Source: Sipunculus nudus
Lineage: Eukaryota; Annelida; Sipuncula; Golfingiida; Sipunculidae
Length of the DNA: 64,000 bases
Reading direction: 5' to 3'
NCBI GenBank assembly: GCA_026874595.1
Contig: CM049309.1
Span: forward strand, 47,104,079 to 47,168,078
A program made the position numbers and the translations under genes. Positions within the stretch are counted from its first letter, which is position 1. Every line of letters starts with the position of its first letter. The notes beneath the pieces were generated by a model, which had not been told where the DNA came from, made no database searches, and saw only the letters and a list, made by a program, of their open reading frames with translations. Of the stretch, positions 13,860 to 25,900 are shown in pieces.

Positions 13860-14091
13860 CTCCAGTGCCTCCAGATGGTGGTGCCTGTTGGGCAGCAGGA
13901 GCAGGGGCAGGAGCAGCTGCTGGAGCCGGGGCAGCTGCTGGAGTCGGTGCTGGAGCAGCTGGCTGGGCCTGCTGTGGTTGTGCTGGTGGGGGCTGTTGGG
14001 CTGGGGGTGACTGGACTGGGGGTTGTGCAGCTGGGGGTGGCATGGGTTCCTGTAGTGGGGCAGCAGGAGGCCCGGCATCCTCAGGTATACC
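13860..14091 (-). CDS. RAD23: RAD23 exon 5 (Pro/Ala/Gln linker, residues 204-280)
   Basis: It starts GIPEDAGPP, continuing UBA1 as in other RAD23 proteins (EYL..GIP). It then runs through a linker made almost only of Pro, Ala and Gln and ends SGGTGG before donor GTAAGCATT. One base is left over, so the next exon is phase 1. Such flexible linkers let the UBL and UBA domains interact. This one is more extreme than the Ser/Thr-rich linker of vertebrates. The XPC-binding exon is not in the window. Confidence 0.88.
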
Positions 14092-17000
14092 CTGTAATAC
14101 AACACTGACACTGTTTGGAACTGCTAATCTGACAGTGATAGCTGTTAAGAGCATTTACACATAAAAAACTGTCAAAGTAAGGCTGGCTGAGAGGGTTGGG
14201 ATTCTCTGGATCCTTAGCACATTTTAGTTTTTTTATACATTGTCCTAAGAACAAGCAAAAGACTGTAAACTGTCCTGTCAAGACAGAGCAAATCTCTTAA
14301 GTCCCATCAAAACTTCGAAATGAAGCTTTTGAGGCACTCAAGGGGGACAAGCTGGTGACCTTCTCTAAATCCTATGCCTTAACCAACAAGCATATTTTAC
14401 CGAATTTATGTTCCCCACTTCGACCTCTTGTTGTCCTTCATACTTGCCCTATCACTGTTTTGGTTTTTATTTTCGCCTGAAGATGTCTCCACATGTCATA
14501 ATTTTTGGTTGTCAATTTGGAACAAAATTGTATATTTTGTTTTTGAGCTGGTGAGAATAAATTTTCAGACAGACACTCCAAAATCAATCAAAACCAAAGT
14601 ATGCATGAAAGCAATCATTGACCTGATTTTGAATGAAATCGGATAATAATTAGGAAAGTTATTGCACAGAAACAAAACCTGACGGACGGACAGACAGACA
14701 AACATAAATCCACGTCCCCACGTTTCGAGGAAGCGGGGGACAATAAGCAACATCCTACCCAACAAAAAACAACCAGTACTTACATTAAACAAATATTCCA
14801 CTGCCCTGTCAGGATTGTTGAAACTTGCTCTAAGTGCTCTGACCACTTGGTCTCTCTCAAATCCCATGGCCACAATCTCACTCACAATTCTTTCATACTC
14901 AGATCCAGTGACGAGAGTGCTCTCCGCTGATGACAATCCTCCTGTAGCAGCTGGGACTGTTGCAGAGGCTGAACTTGTTGTGGTGGTGGCAGTCGTGGCT
15001 GCCGCTGGGGCACTGGTTGTGGCGGCCGCAGCTGGAGTGCTGGTGGCACCGGCAGCTGTTGTTGCTGGTGTAGATTCCTCCATCTTCTCAGCTGGGGCCT
15101 CTTTTTTCTCTTCTTCTGGTTTCTGTTCGGGTTTAGGGGGTTCAGCAGCCTTCTTAGTAGTTTTAGGCTGTAATGTTAACAGAACCATAAAGTAATGACA
15201 ATAGTTTAAGTGACATAAAACTATCATAATGATGTTTAAGATAAAAAAAGAAAACATTCACTGTTAGCAAGCAATGACTTTTCATTGAAGATCCCTTTAA
15301 CTAGACAACCAGAGTTCGAGCACTTGCCGGAAATGACGTGGAAATAGACAAATGAATCAGCAATGATGAAGAAGAAGAAAATGGGCCATAGTTTGTAACA
15401 AGTGACCCATGGGTCATGACGCTCAGCTGCCAAGGATGACCTGCGACATCATGGGCTGCAATTCACAACTTCTAGTAAAATTGTTGCAGAACCTATATGC
15501 CAATTTTGTTTAAACTTCCTACATTGCCATAAATTCTTATCATATGTCTGGTTAAAATATAGTGAATGATGGTCTGAGGCAAAATGTATGGTTGTTGAGC
15601 TATCAGGAACTAATCCCACAGCTTGCTCGATACCTGTCAAGTCTCAAATGGAATATCACACAGGCCACATATAAGATCAAAATATAGCAAAAGATCAAGG
15701 AAATCCATGCAAGAATTATTGTGAAAGGGTGCTTCCATATTAATTTTTATTCAATACAAGCCAACTGTACTGAGCTTTCATAAATGATGGTCATATTTAT
15801 TAAGAAATCTTTGACCCAATGGAAGATTACATTAATATACATCCCACTGCATTCACTTTAATAGTTCTTGAGATAATATGTTCTACAGGAATTTAAAGAT
15901 GGCGTCCTGGTGGCCATATTGGATTTCTGACAGGTCAGAAATTGAACAACAAACATCCTCTAAAAGGGACCAAACATCATAAAAAAATCACAGAAACTGT
16001 CCTGGCAAAAGCATTTCTAAAATGGCTACATGGCAGACATAATGGTTTTCTGACAAGTCATACATCCTCCAATAAGACACTAAACTTGTAGCAATTGCTT
16101 CAAAGAATGTAACAGTTATGAATGTCCAAAACAATTCAAAAGGCATGATCAGGCATGATCAAATGTAAAAAGTGCAAGTCCAATTTGTTTTAATTATCAG
16201 CTTGCTATTCAATGGGGTCAGCAGGGTAGGTAAACTGCAAAACCTAAAAGAAAAGAAATGCAGAAAGCATCACTAAGAGTCTTGTAATCAAATAAAGCCA
16301 TCCTAAATCCAGGTACAGACCCACATATTATCAGAACAAACACTTGCTGGTATATCTGATGATTTGTATAATAATATTCAGATATCTAGAAAACTAAGTT
16401 TATTGCTATGATTCCATGATATAAACTGCAAAATGTTCCCATCATTTTATAAATCAGTAGCTAAACTTAACACTTAACTCTCATAGTCTTAATGCCTGGC
16501 CAAAGCATTCTGGCAAAAGTGTTTTTGTTATGCACTAATGATATATCCTTATCAATCCATGAGCTGATACAAGTTGTGAGTGCCATATGGTTATATATAC
16601 AAGAAAACAAGAAAAATAGAGATGGTCTACAAAATAAGTTATTGTGAACATCCCTGACCTATGACCTTGGCCTTTTGCCCACATATCAACTGGATTCTTT
16701 CTAAATGATGGGTAACTACTAACCACTTACATCTGGCCGGGTGTAATTACTTGGCAACCAATGAGTGAATAACTTAGACCTGCAACCTTTAACCTCCTGA
16801 CCAGCTGACCTCAAAATCAATTAGTTATTTCTTCATGCAAAAAGACCCATAAATATGAAGTTTGAATCAAATTCATCAAATTCAGTGATGCATAGATGTG
16901 GCATATGTGAAAGACTGAAGGTTTGGGTTGAACAGTTTCACTTGAAATATGTTCACAAGCATTTAGAACAATATTGTGACCTTGACCTTTGACCTTTTGA

Positions 17001-20000
17001 ACTCAACATCAATAGGCTTCTTCTCCTATTGGTAGGTAAGCCATATATGACAGATGGAAAGTAAAGATTGAAAAGTTTGCTGAAAATGACTCCACGCAAG
17101 AAGAGGGTGCTGTGAACTTGACCTTTGACCTCAAAATCAACAGGTCTTTTCCCCTGTTGGCAGAGAAGCGATATCAGTGCTGAAAGGTTTGGAATGAAAG
17201 GTCTAGCTTGAAATGTGTCCACAACCTTTTCAAAAGAGTGGATCCTGTGACCCTGACCTTTGACCTTGGGACCTCAACATCTATAGGATTCTTCTCCCAC
17301 TTAGTAGGTGAGCTATATGTGAAAGATCTAAGAACTGGGATGAAAGGTTTGGCTTAAAATGCATCCTGAGGCATTTCAAAGAAGTTGGTTCTGTGACCTT
17401 GACCTTTGACCTTGTGACCTCAAAATAATTATGGTTCTTTCCCTGTTGGTAGGTGAGCTGTATGTGAAAGATGGCAGGTTTGGGATGAAAATTTTGGCTA
17501 AAAGAATGATTTCTCGGGGGTGCAAACACACCCCATAACTTCGAGAATATAGGTCGCAGTGACCTTATTTCAGGTTTGCAAGGAGATCTTTTTAGAACCT
17601 CTAAGACTGCATAGGGTTCATGGCCCTAGCCCCTATGGTTACGACTTGTGCCCTGCTAACATCCGGCCGGCCGGCCGGACGGACGGACAGACGGAAGGAC
17701 GCCGGACAACGACCCATCGCTTTAGCCCAGCATGACTGAAAGTCAGCTGAGCTAAAAATAGGACCAATATTAACGAAGATATGACAAAAATAAAATATTG
17801 ATGTTTTTGATGACCTTGACCTTTGTTCTATATTGACCAAAAACAATAGGCTCCTGTATCTTTTCATTGTAAATCAACTGAGTAAGTCTGAATGCCATTC
17901 CTGCAAAATTTCAATCTGTAGAGTGGGCACAGACAAAGAGTCCTACTAAACTGACCAACATGCTTCTATTTCCAGCACGCAAAAAAATTGTATGCATTTA
18001 TTCAATGAATGGAACCTGGTAGTATTTTGTTACTGCATTTATAATGGTTTCCAAAGCATTCCCTCCCCCTGCCCAATTCTACATCATCAAGTATAACTTT
18101 TGCACTTACCTTTGTCACCATAATGACTACAAAATTCTTCTCTTCAATCTTATAATCAGAAAGAGGTTTTTCATCTTCAAGGATTTTACCTGAAAATAAT
18201 ATTTAACAGTATACATCATAAAACTTTCTGATAATTGAATAAGAGCACTTCAAAAGGTGCTTATTTTGTGAACTCATTATATATGCCTGGATTTTGCTGA
18301 GAATTTAACTGAGGTAAATAACTCTTCTGGTAAATATGTAATAATGAGTTTCATGAAAATCCATAGGATTTTTGGTAAGTCACCACAGTGCCTTCAAAGT
18401 GCGGTCACCTCTGACCTCATTAAAAAAGCATGGATTTTGCTGGAAATTGAACTGAGGCAAGATATTTTATTGATTAACATTTCTATTGACTTTTATCAAA
18501 ATCCATCATATTCATTGTAGGTTATCGCTGCAACATCGCAGCATGGCCTAGTGACCTCTGACCTTAATAAATATGCATGAATTTCGCCCATGTTCAAACC
18601 CAGCTGAGATAATCCATGGGTAAGTAGTTTTGGTGAGTTTCATGAAAATCTATCAATGGCCGCGGTGAGTTATTGCGGCTACACTACAAGTTAATGGACA
18701 GCAGTGGGTATACAATAACACCTCCTGTCATAGACGGGAGTATAATAAAAAAGTGACCCACGGCACATTGACTATCAGCTGACTTGCATGATGGCCGAAC
18801 ATTGATTTTATTAGTAACATTAGATCTTGATTACCAATTTTGCTCACACTTTGCCAGAGGGCAAGCATATTAGTCTGTATAATACTATAAAGCACATTAC
18901 TTGAAAGTCAAGGGCAAAACAAATGACTGATGAGTCTATGGTAACATGGCTGATTATTGCTTATCTTGAAATAATCCTTCAGTTAGTGAAAAATGATAAG
19001 TAAAGTGGCGGTACCACCACTGGTGACCCGTATTCTCCACCATTAATGATACAAAGATGGGGTTAGGGATGTCCCCACCTGTATCACATAAAGTTACTGA
19101 TGAGTGTTGCTGACAATGTTCCAAGACCAGGTTGATGACAGAAGTCTTTATTCAATGGCAAAAGGTCCCGGCCAGTCTCTCTTTGAGAGACCCGCCCAGT
19201 TTCCTCGGACATGCACAATACAGGAGTTTTGATACAGAGCTGTCACATGACATATGATACATACATATCCATATTTTTGCATTTCGTCATAAAAGCTTGA
19301 CCTTATTGAGGACTTTCTAACTTTCCTGTGATCAAATTGAACCAAAGTTCTCTGGAAAATCCCATGTGTGACTCCATATGAAATTATATATATGAAGCTA
19401 ATATCCTTGCCCATGATGTCACTGAAATTATCAATTTGTATGAACTCTCAATTTAGCTGTACTGGCAGATCTGGGTAAGCAGTAATTGTTGTTATAAGTA
19501 ATTACTCTTTTTCTAACTCACAAAGCAATGTACAGTGAGCAATCAATAATCCTGGCTGTGAATCCCTAAACCAGAACACAGAAACTGTACTGAGAAATCT
19601 GTACAGAATCATTTATGCCTACTGTATTTATGATGCACTAGCAATTCTGGGCGAGCATTTAGTTCTGATTTCAAATAGTCTGTCATAGTTTTATGTTTTG
19701 GGTGTACAATGTTACTGTCTCTTTGAATCCAACATTTGGTATAAGTGTTCTGTCTCTGAGTTAACCTTGTCGGAGTCTGAATGACCTGGACGAATACGTT
19801 CTTGTCCGAATGGTGGAATGTCTTCGGACAAACACGGAGCATATGTATGTAAAAAAATCATGGCAAACCGTAGTGTCAGAGGAGACATGTAAATTCACAC
19901 AAATCGCGTTACGCTGTTAACATATAGATCCATTATATGCATGGTGTTATGCATAAAACTCCAATTGAAGCCGAGAGGTTGGCAGGAGAATTTTCAAAGA

Positions 20001-21367
20001 ATTTGATATGTTTAATAAAATCATTTTTATATGAAAATATATATTATGCTGAACATTGCCATTTAAAGTTGCCCTCCGCGCCCGTGAATCCGCCAGTAAA
20101 GGAACCTGTTATCTTGCGTGGTGGTACAGTACAGCGCTGAGACATGATCTCGATAATTGCATTCCGGTTATAACGCACAAAAACTGAGCACTCAGTTCGT
20201 GGTAGCATTATATTATGTGGTACATTTAATGGCTGTATATATTTTTAAATATCACGCACTCTTTTCTGTTTGAAAGCTGAGCCAATGTTTTCCAGTGAGA
20301 CAGTCACTGCGTTCAGGCAGTGTGTTAAACCCGGATCCCACTCCGGATCCCGGAACCCAAGAAAAATTTGTAATTCTTAAACTCTCATGGTAATTTGTCG
20401 AGATATTTTAGCATAATCGTATCTAAAGACAAATTTTATATTATGTTTGGTTAAAACATAAAAAAAGTCTGTTTAGCAACAAAATTTGATAAAAAAAACC
20501 ACTTCCGGACCCTGGGGCACAGACCTCACGGATTACACGGACCCCGTTTTCTTGTTGTTTTACCATTTCTTTAGTACATACATGTATTTGACATCACATT
20601 TAGCCAAGACACATTTGTGATTTATTATTGTGTTTTTATCTGTATTTTAACATTTCTGTCTCAGTTTTTATTCATAATTTTTTATTTGCTATTTATTTCA
20701 TTTGTGTAGCGTTTTAAAAAGTATTATAATTTAAAACATTTACAAAATCATTATTTTTGAACCTGTAGTTGCTTGAAATGCAAGTAATCAACAATTCCTT
20801 TCGGTATTTATATTATTGCCAACTTTAAAATTGCATGGTTGTTTTGAAGAATACAGGACACTTCGCCGGAACTCCATTTCGCCGAGCTTTGCAGGACGTT
20901 TCGCCGGAACTATGGTTTGCCGGCGATTCGTCCAACCGATGCAGTGGGATCCTATTGACCTTGACTAACATTAATCAAGTACCTTTTAAATACTTAGTGT
21001 TTTTTTTAAGAAGCTTGCCTAAAAAGTTTATATTTATGCAACACAGCCGCTGATTTATTTGAAATGAGCTATTTTCATTCATGTCACCGTGTCTGATATG
21101 GCCGAATTTGACTCGTTAGTTACAAATTCGACCACCAGGTAGCATGACAGCGCATACCTGCGGACTCATCAGCACCGTGAAAATTATTATAATCCTACAT
21201 ATTAAGATTAAAATACTGAATGCTCATTAATTAAATTGTCACGTTTCGGGTTATATTTACAAGTGTTAAAATAAAATCGGTATGGATAAAGTTATTTGCA
21301 GAACTGTCTACAGAAAAGGCCTACAGGCACCAACCCTGCGATATAATATTTGTATATAATAAAATGA

Positions 21368-21405
<38 letters not shown>

Positions 21406-22927
21406 TTATATATGTGTGTGTGAAGAAAGTGATTTTTTACCGCTATACTGTTTATTGTAATAAAGGAAATTCGTTCAAATCATTTACATAATCATTATTT
21501 ATCAATGCATTTACATGTTTACATTTATTAATGCTAATAAATGAAAAAAAAACTTCAAACACAATTTGAATTTTATTTTATTATATACATAATTAACATA
21601 AATAGTGCATAAAGTGATATTAGAATATTCCTGATATTCATAAAAATGAATCACGTCAAATGTTGCTTTATACAGAAAAAAATCATTTTATACACTGATA
21701 CAAGCAAATCTATAAATCAATAATAAAATACCTATATTGAATATCGAAATCTTTAAGTTTAACTTCTCTAACATCAAAACATTAACCAAATAACCAAACC
21801 CGAGCAATGTTTGATTTCAAGTTAATTATCCCGTGAAATTGCGCTCAGTACTTTTTAAACTTTGTTCAACATGCACATAGTAAACTTAGAGTATATTATT
21901 AAGTATATCAAGCGTAAAAGCCAACTTAAACTCAACGTGAAACTGAAGTTTATATAGAACGGGAAACTCAACGTAAACTTAGAGTTTAAGGAAACCTAAA
22001 CCAATCATATAGCTGTAGTTACAGGTAATGAAATCAGAAGAAAACTATGAGTTTCAGGTAACGTAAACGCAAGGTAAATTAAACGTAAATAAGGCATAAA
22101 CTTTAAGATTCGGGTACAGTAAACGCAAAGTATATTTGTAAACATGTATAGACTTATTAAAGCTAACGTAAACTGGGCTTAACCAGTATTAAATTTCTCT
22201 GTTTAATTATAATTTAATACACATTTACTTTAACTAAACATGGATTAGAAGTAAACACGACGTAAACTTGGCAGAAATCTTTTCATTTAATCCCTCTGAA
22301 ACGTACAGTAAATAGGAAATTTAATTAAAAAATTATTAGAGTATATTGTGAGTTTCAGGAAATGTAAAGGTTACTGAAATTATGCTTAAATCGCTCAGTA
22401 CACGCCAAGTAAATTTAAAATATCAATATCCATTTATGTATGATTAAATCATATTAACGTGCGATTTAATTTCATATATATATACTCTAAATTTAATAAA
22501 ACATTAAAGCCCTTTTTACATGCAGTGTTGCATCATCAAAAAAATCATCAATTGGTTATTTGTAAGAAGAAAATGATGTATACAAGATAAGATTAGAAAA
22601 CATTTATTAGCGTCCAGTTCCAGGAATTTGTTGTTGACTTGCAATAAAATTGATAAAAATAAGTAAATACATAAAAATAACACAGAACGTATTTGACTAA
22701 ATGCAAGTAAAGGTAAGCATGTAAAAAATGATGAAGGTAAAACACAAATTAAAAAAAAATAAATAATTAGAGGCCATAAGAGGGTTATGAGCAAAAAAGT
22801 TTAATACTTTATAACACAAGAGATTTTTTAAAGCGAGTAGTTCTGCAGAATGTTACATCTAAGCATCATCTTATCAGAAAGGTTCTGATTGTAAAAAAAA
22901 CCGATAGCTAATTTGGCTATATCCTGG

Positions 22928-22964
<37 letters not shown>

Positions 22965-25900
22965 TAGCATATTTTTTTTTCAAGATAAATCCTTGATATT
23001 GATACATCATTTTTGTGCAATATGCATTTTGTGCATTATGGCGAACTCGTTATATGATTGCTCGGTTGTATCTAAATACTTGATACCTCCGTCCCCCTGT
23101 ATTGACGCATGCACCTGGTAATAATAGCTAGAAACCAGAACCATGTGTATGAGTTATCGCATTTTTAAGATGGATGGCAGGGTTGTATTTTAAACAAAAT
23201 ATATTGAATGAATGAATGAATATTTTATTCAGAAATATAAGGCCTTCGGCCCATAGTTCCATATATGCATATATCACATGCATGTAGTAAAACAAAATAT
23301 ACAACGTTTTCAAACTTGGAAAAAAACATCACAAAAAAAAACCGGAAAAATGATATAGTAAACAAATGATAATATATGATAAAGCATTCCAAAATATTAA
23401 CAAAGAAAATCATGTAGAGGTAATTTCAACCATATATATAAATATACAATACACATAAGATTAATAAATATACAAGTTAATGAATATGTATATATGCATG
23501 TGCTTACACATATTCTCAATAAATATACATACAGACATATGTAATCATAAAAAAATTATAAATACAAATATAACTATATTAATATAATTTTAAGTGAAGT
23601 TTTACATATTTAACTCTCTTTATGTGCATAATTTACTAAAATTTGATATGCATATATAATATTATTAGAAAAATTTTCTACTCAGCAACCCAAGGACTCG
23701 CATTTAACGCAGCTTCCCGCAGATGGTCCGCGTGGTAAGCTTGCGAGGCGGGTCCAAGTAGTGCCAAATAGCATTGTTACCTCATTGGTATGACAAAGAC
23801 CTTAATAGAATAATATTAATATAATAGAAATATAATATTTCTCTGTAATAAAACTCACATAAATATAATATTTAAAAAATAAAACAATAATTATAACATT
23901 CAATTGAAATTAATTTAGACAAATGGAACAATACTCAAGGGAATAGTGACTGGATCTTAATGACTAGATCTTAATATCGCGGTTGGAGTAATTGTTGGAG
24001 CCATATATTGGACACTTCGTCGAGCATAATTGGACACTTCGCCGAGCATACTTGGACACTTCGCCGAGATTGCCGATTGGTCGCTTCGCCGAAGTCGGCG
24101 AAATGGAGTTCCGGCGAAGTGACCTGTTACCGTTTTGAACGGAGCACGAAACATGTTGTTATGTGGAAGTGCTCTGATATATCAGTCTCAGGTCCGCTCA
24201 ACTGTTAGTGCACTTCAAATTAAATCTCCCCCACTGTGTCCGCACTATTATATTTTCATTTGAAATAACAAATATTATATTTAGTGTGTGACATGAGTGC
24301 TAGTTTTGTCCTCTTTTAGTCATGAATAAAAATATTAGCGGTGGTTACTGGGGTCCGTCAAAATTTAACAGTCGGCAAATTCAAGTAAATGAGGTCCGTC
24401 TTCATCTAAATATTTTTGTAATTATAAATCTTTCAGTGAATGGGTCATTTAACATTTAGGGACTTTGCTCTGTCCTTACAAAGTTACATCATCAATAGTG
24501 GTGTTTTTATCGGTATAAATAATGGAAAATGAGGAAATAGGTTTATGGGGTCCGGGGACTGTGGGGTTCGGGTTTTACACACTACCCTGCATTCACTATT
24601 GCTCGGAAAATTTTCATTCTTTGAAAGATCCCCCTTTTAAGCATTTTCCTCATGCGAGATCTCCTTGTGCACAATAGACCTTTTCGCTGCGCGGAGGTTG
24701 CCTTTTGAGAAGGGATCACCAATGGGGATTAATTCAGGTCGGTCACCGCAAATTTAAGAAAAGCCCAGATAGGGCCCCCGGAGAAAAACTCTGTCCCGCT
24801 ATCAAACACTCTGTGGCCATTGTGTTACCAGGCCCGAAGGCACAAAGAAAAGAGGTGCCCGCGGGGGAGCAAATATTAAAATTATTAATTATGCACGTAA
24901 TACACAAATATTGCAAATAAAAATGGGTGGAATCTCTTCGGACAAACCCTGAGCATATGTATATCAGAAATCATGGCAAACTGTACGGTAGTATCAGAGG
25001 AGATATGGAAAATCACAAAAATCGCCTTACGCTATTAATATATAGATTTTAAGTTTTAATTTGATTACCAATATATAAAATGTTACCACTCCATAAACAC
25101 TACAACGAAAAAGGCCAAGATAAAAATATATATAGTATTTTTTTTTATAATCCTTGTGAGATTTATTGAGAAATTGGATGCTTCTGATGGAATTTTAACT
25201 CATTCTTTAACATTTTTGAAAGACCAAATGCACTAAAATTCCATGAATATTCTGTAGTCCAATACTTTTCTGGATTACAAGAATATGTCTGATTATAGTA
25301 CATATTAATTGGATGATTAATCTCAGAAATCCGACAGCTCTGCTTATACTCTTGATATGATAATTTTTTGTCATTCTCAAAATAGCCATTAGGCTTGAGT
25401 ACAATATGCAAAAGTTTACCCGGTGGTACTCCAAGTCCATTCAAATATATCTAATATCTAAAATATCCAAGAATAGGGTTTGGGTGTGCAGGGTTCAGGT
25501 CAGCTGACCTGTTACCAGACAGGAGAGATGATGATATCAAGTATCCAGGTGCCCAATATTAATATATACAGAAGTTAGAATGCAACTACATTATAGCTAG
25601 GGTGCTTAATAGTACTGTTATATGACCACAAATAAAAGAATTAATATGATTAAATTTCATGTTTATAATAAATTTATAATAATATTATAATAAATTTATT
25701 AGCACTTTTTGGAAAATTGGGTGCCTAGGTGCACCCAATGAATCACTACCAGGCACACAGTGTGCACCCAGGGTCAATCACTAAGACAGATCTGCAAGAC
25801 TGTCAGGCACATGAACGTCATCTATCAGTCCACATGATTTAACACTGACAAAAAGACAAAGTATATGACATCACTCCAAACACTAAATGTCCAAGTGTAA

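Larger units (their letters stand above)
20849..24131. mobile_element. 3.28-kb non-autonomous DNA transposon, 8-bp target duplication
   Basis: GTTTTGAA flanks it directly on both sides (20841-20848 and 24132-24139). The ends are inverted repeats: ACAGGACACTTCGCCGGAAC on the left and, reversed, ACAGGTCACTTCGCCGGAAC on the right, continuing into TCCATTTCGCCGA. Inside the right end are three to four units of about 22 bp containing TTGGACACTTCGCCGAGCAT (24006-24078). The interior is AT-rich with (TA)n tracts and degenerate repeats of ACGTAAA-type motifs at 21880-22330. No transposase frame. An 8-bp duplication points to the hAT or P group without deciding between them. Confidence 0.78.

Noticed and set aside
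14815..15195. 126-codon plus-strand Ala/Val-rich frame, and the Gly/Ala-rich frame at 13865-14164
   Set aside because: Both are exact mirrors of RAD23 exons 4 and 5, whose Ala/Thr/Pro codons leave the other strand open.
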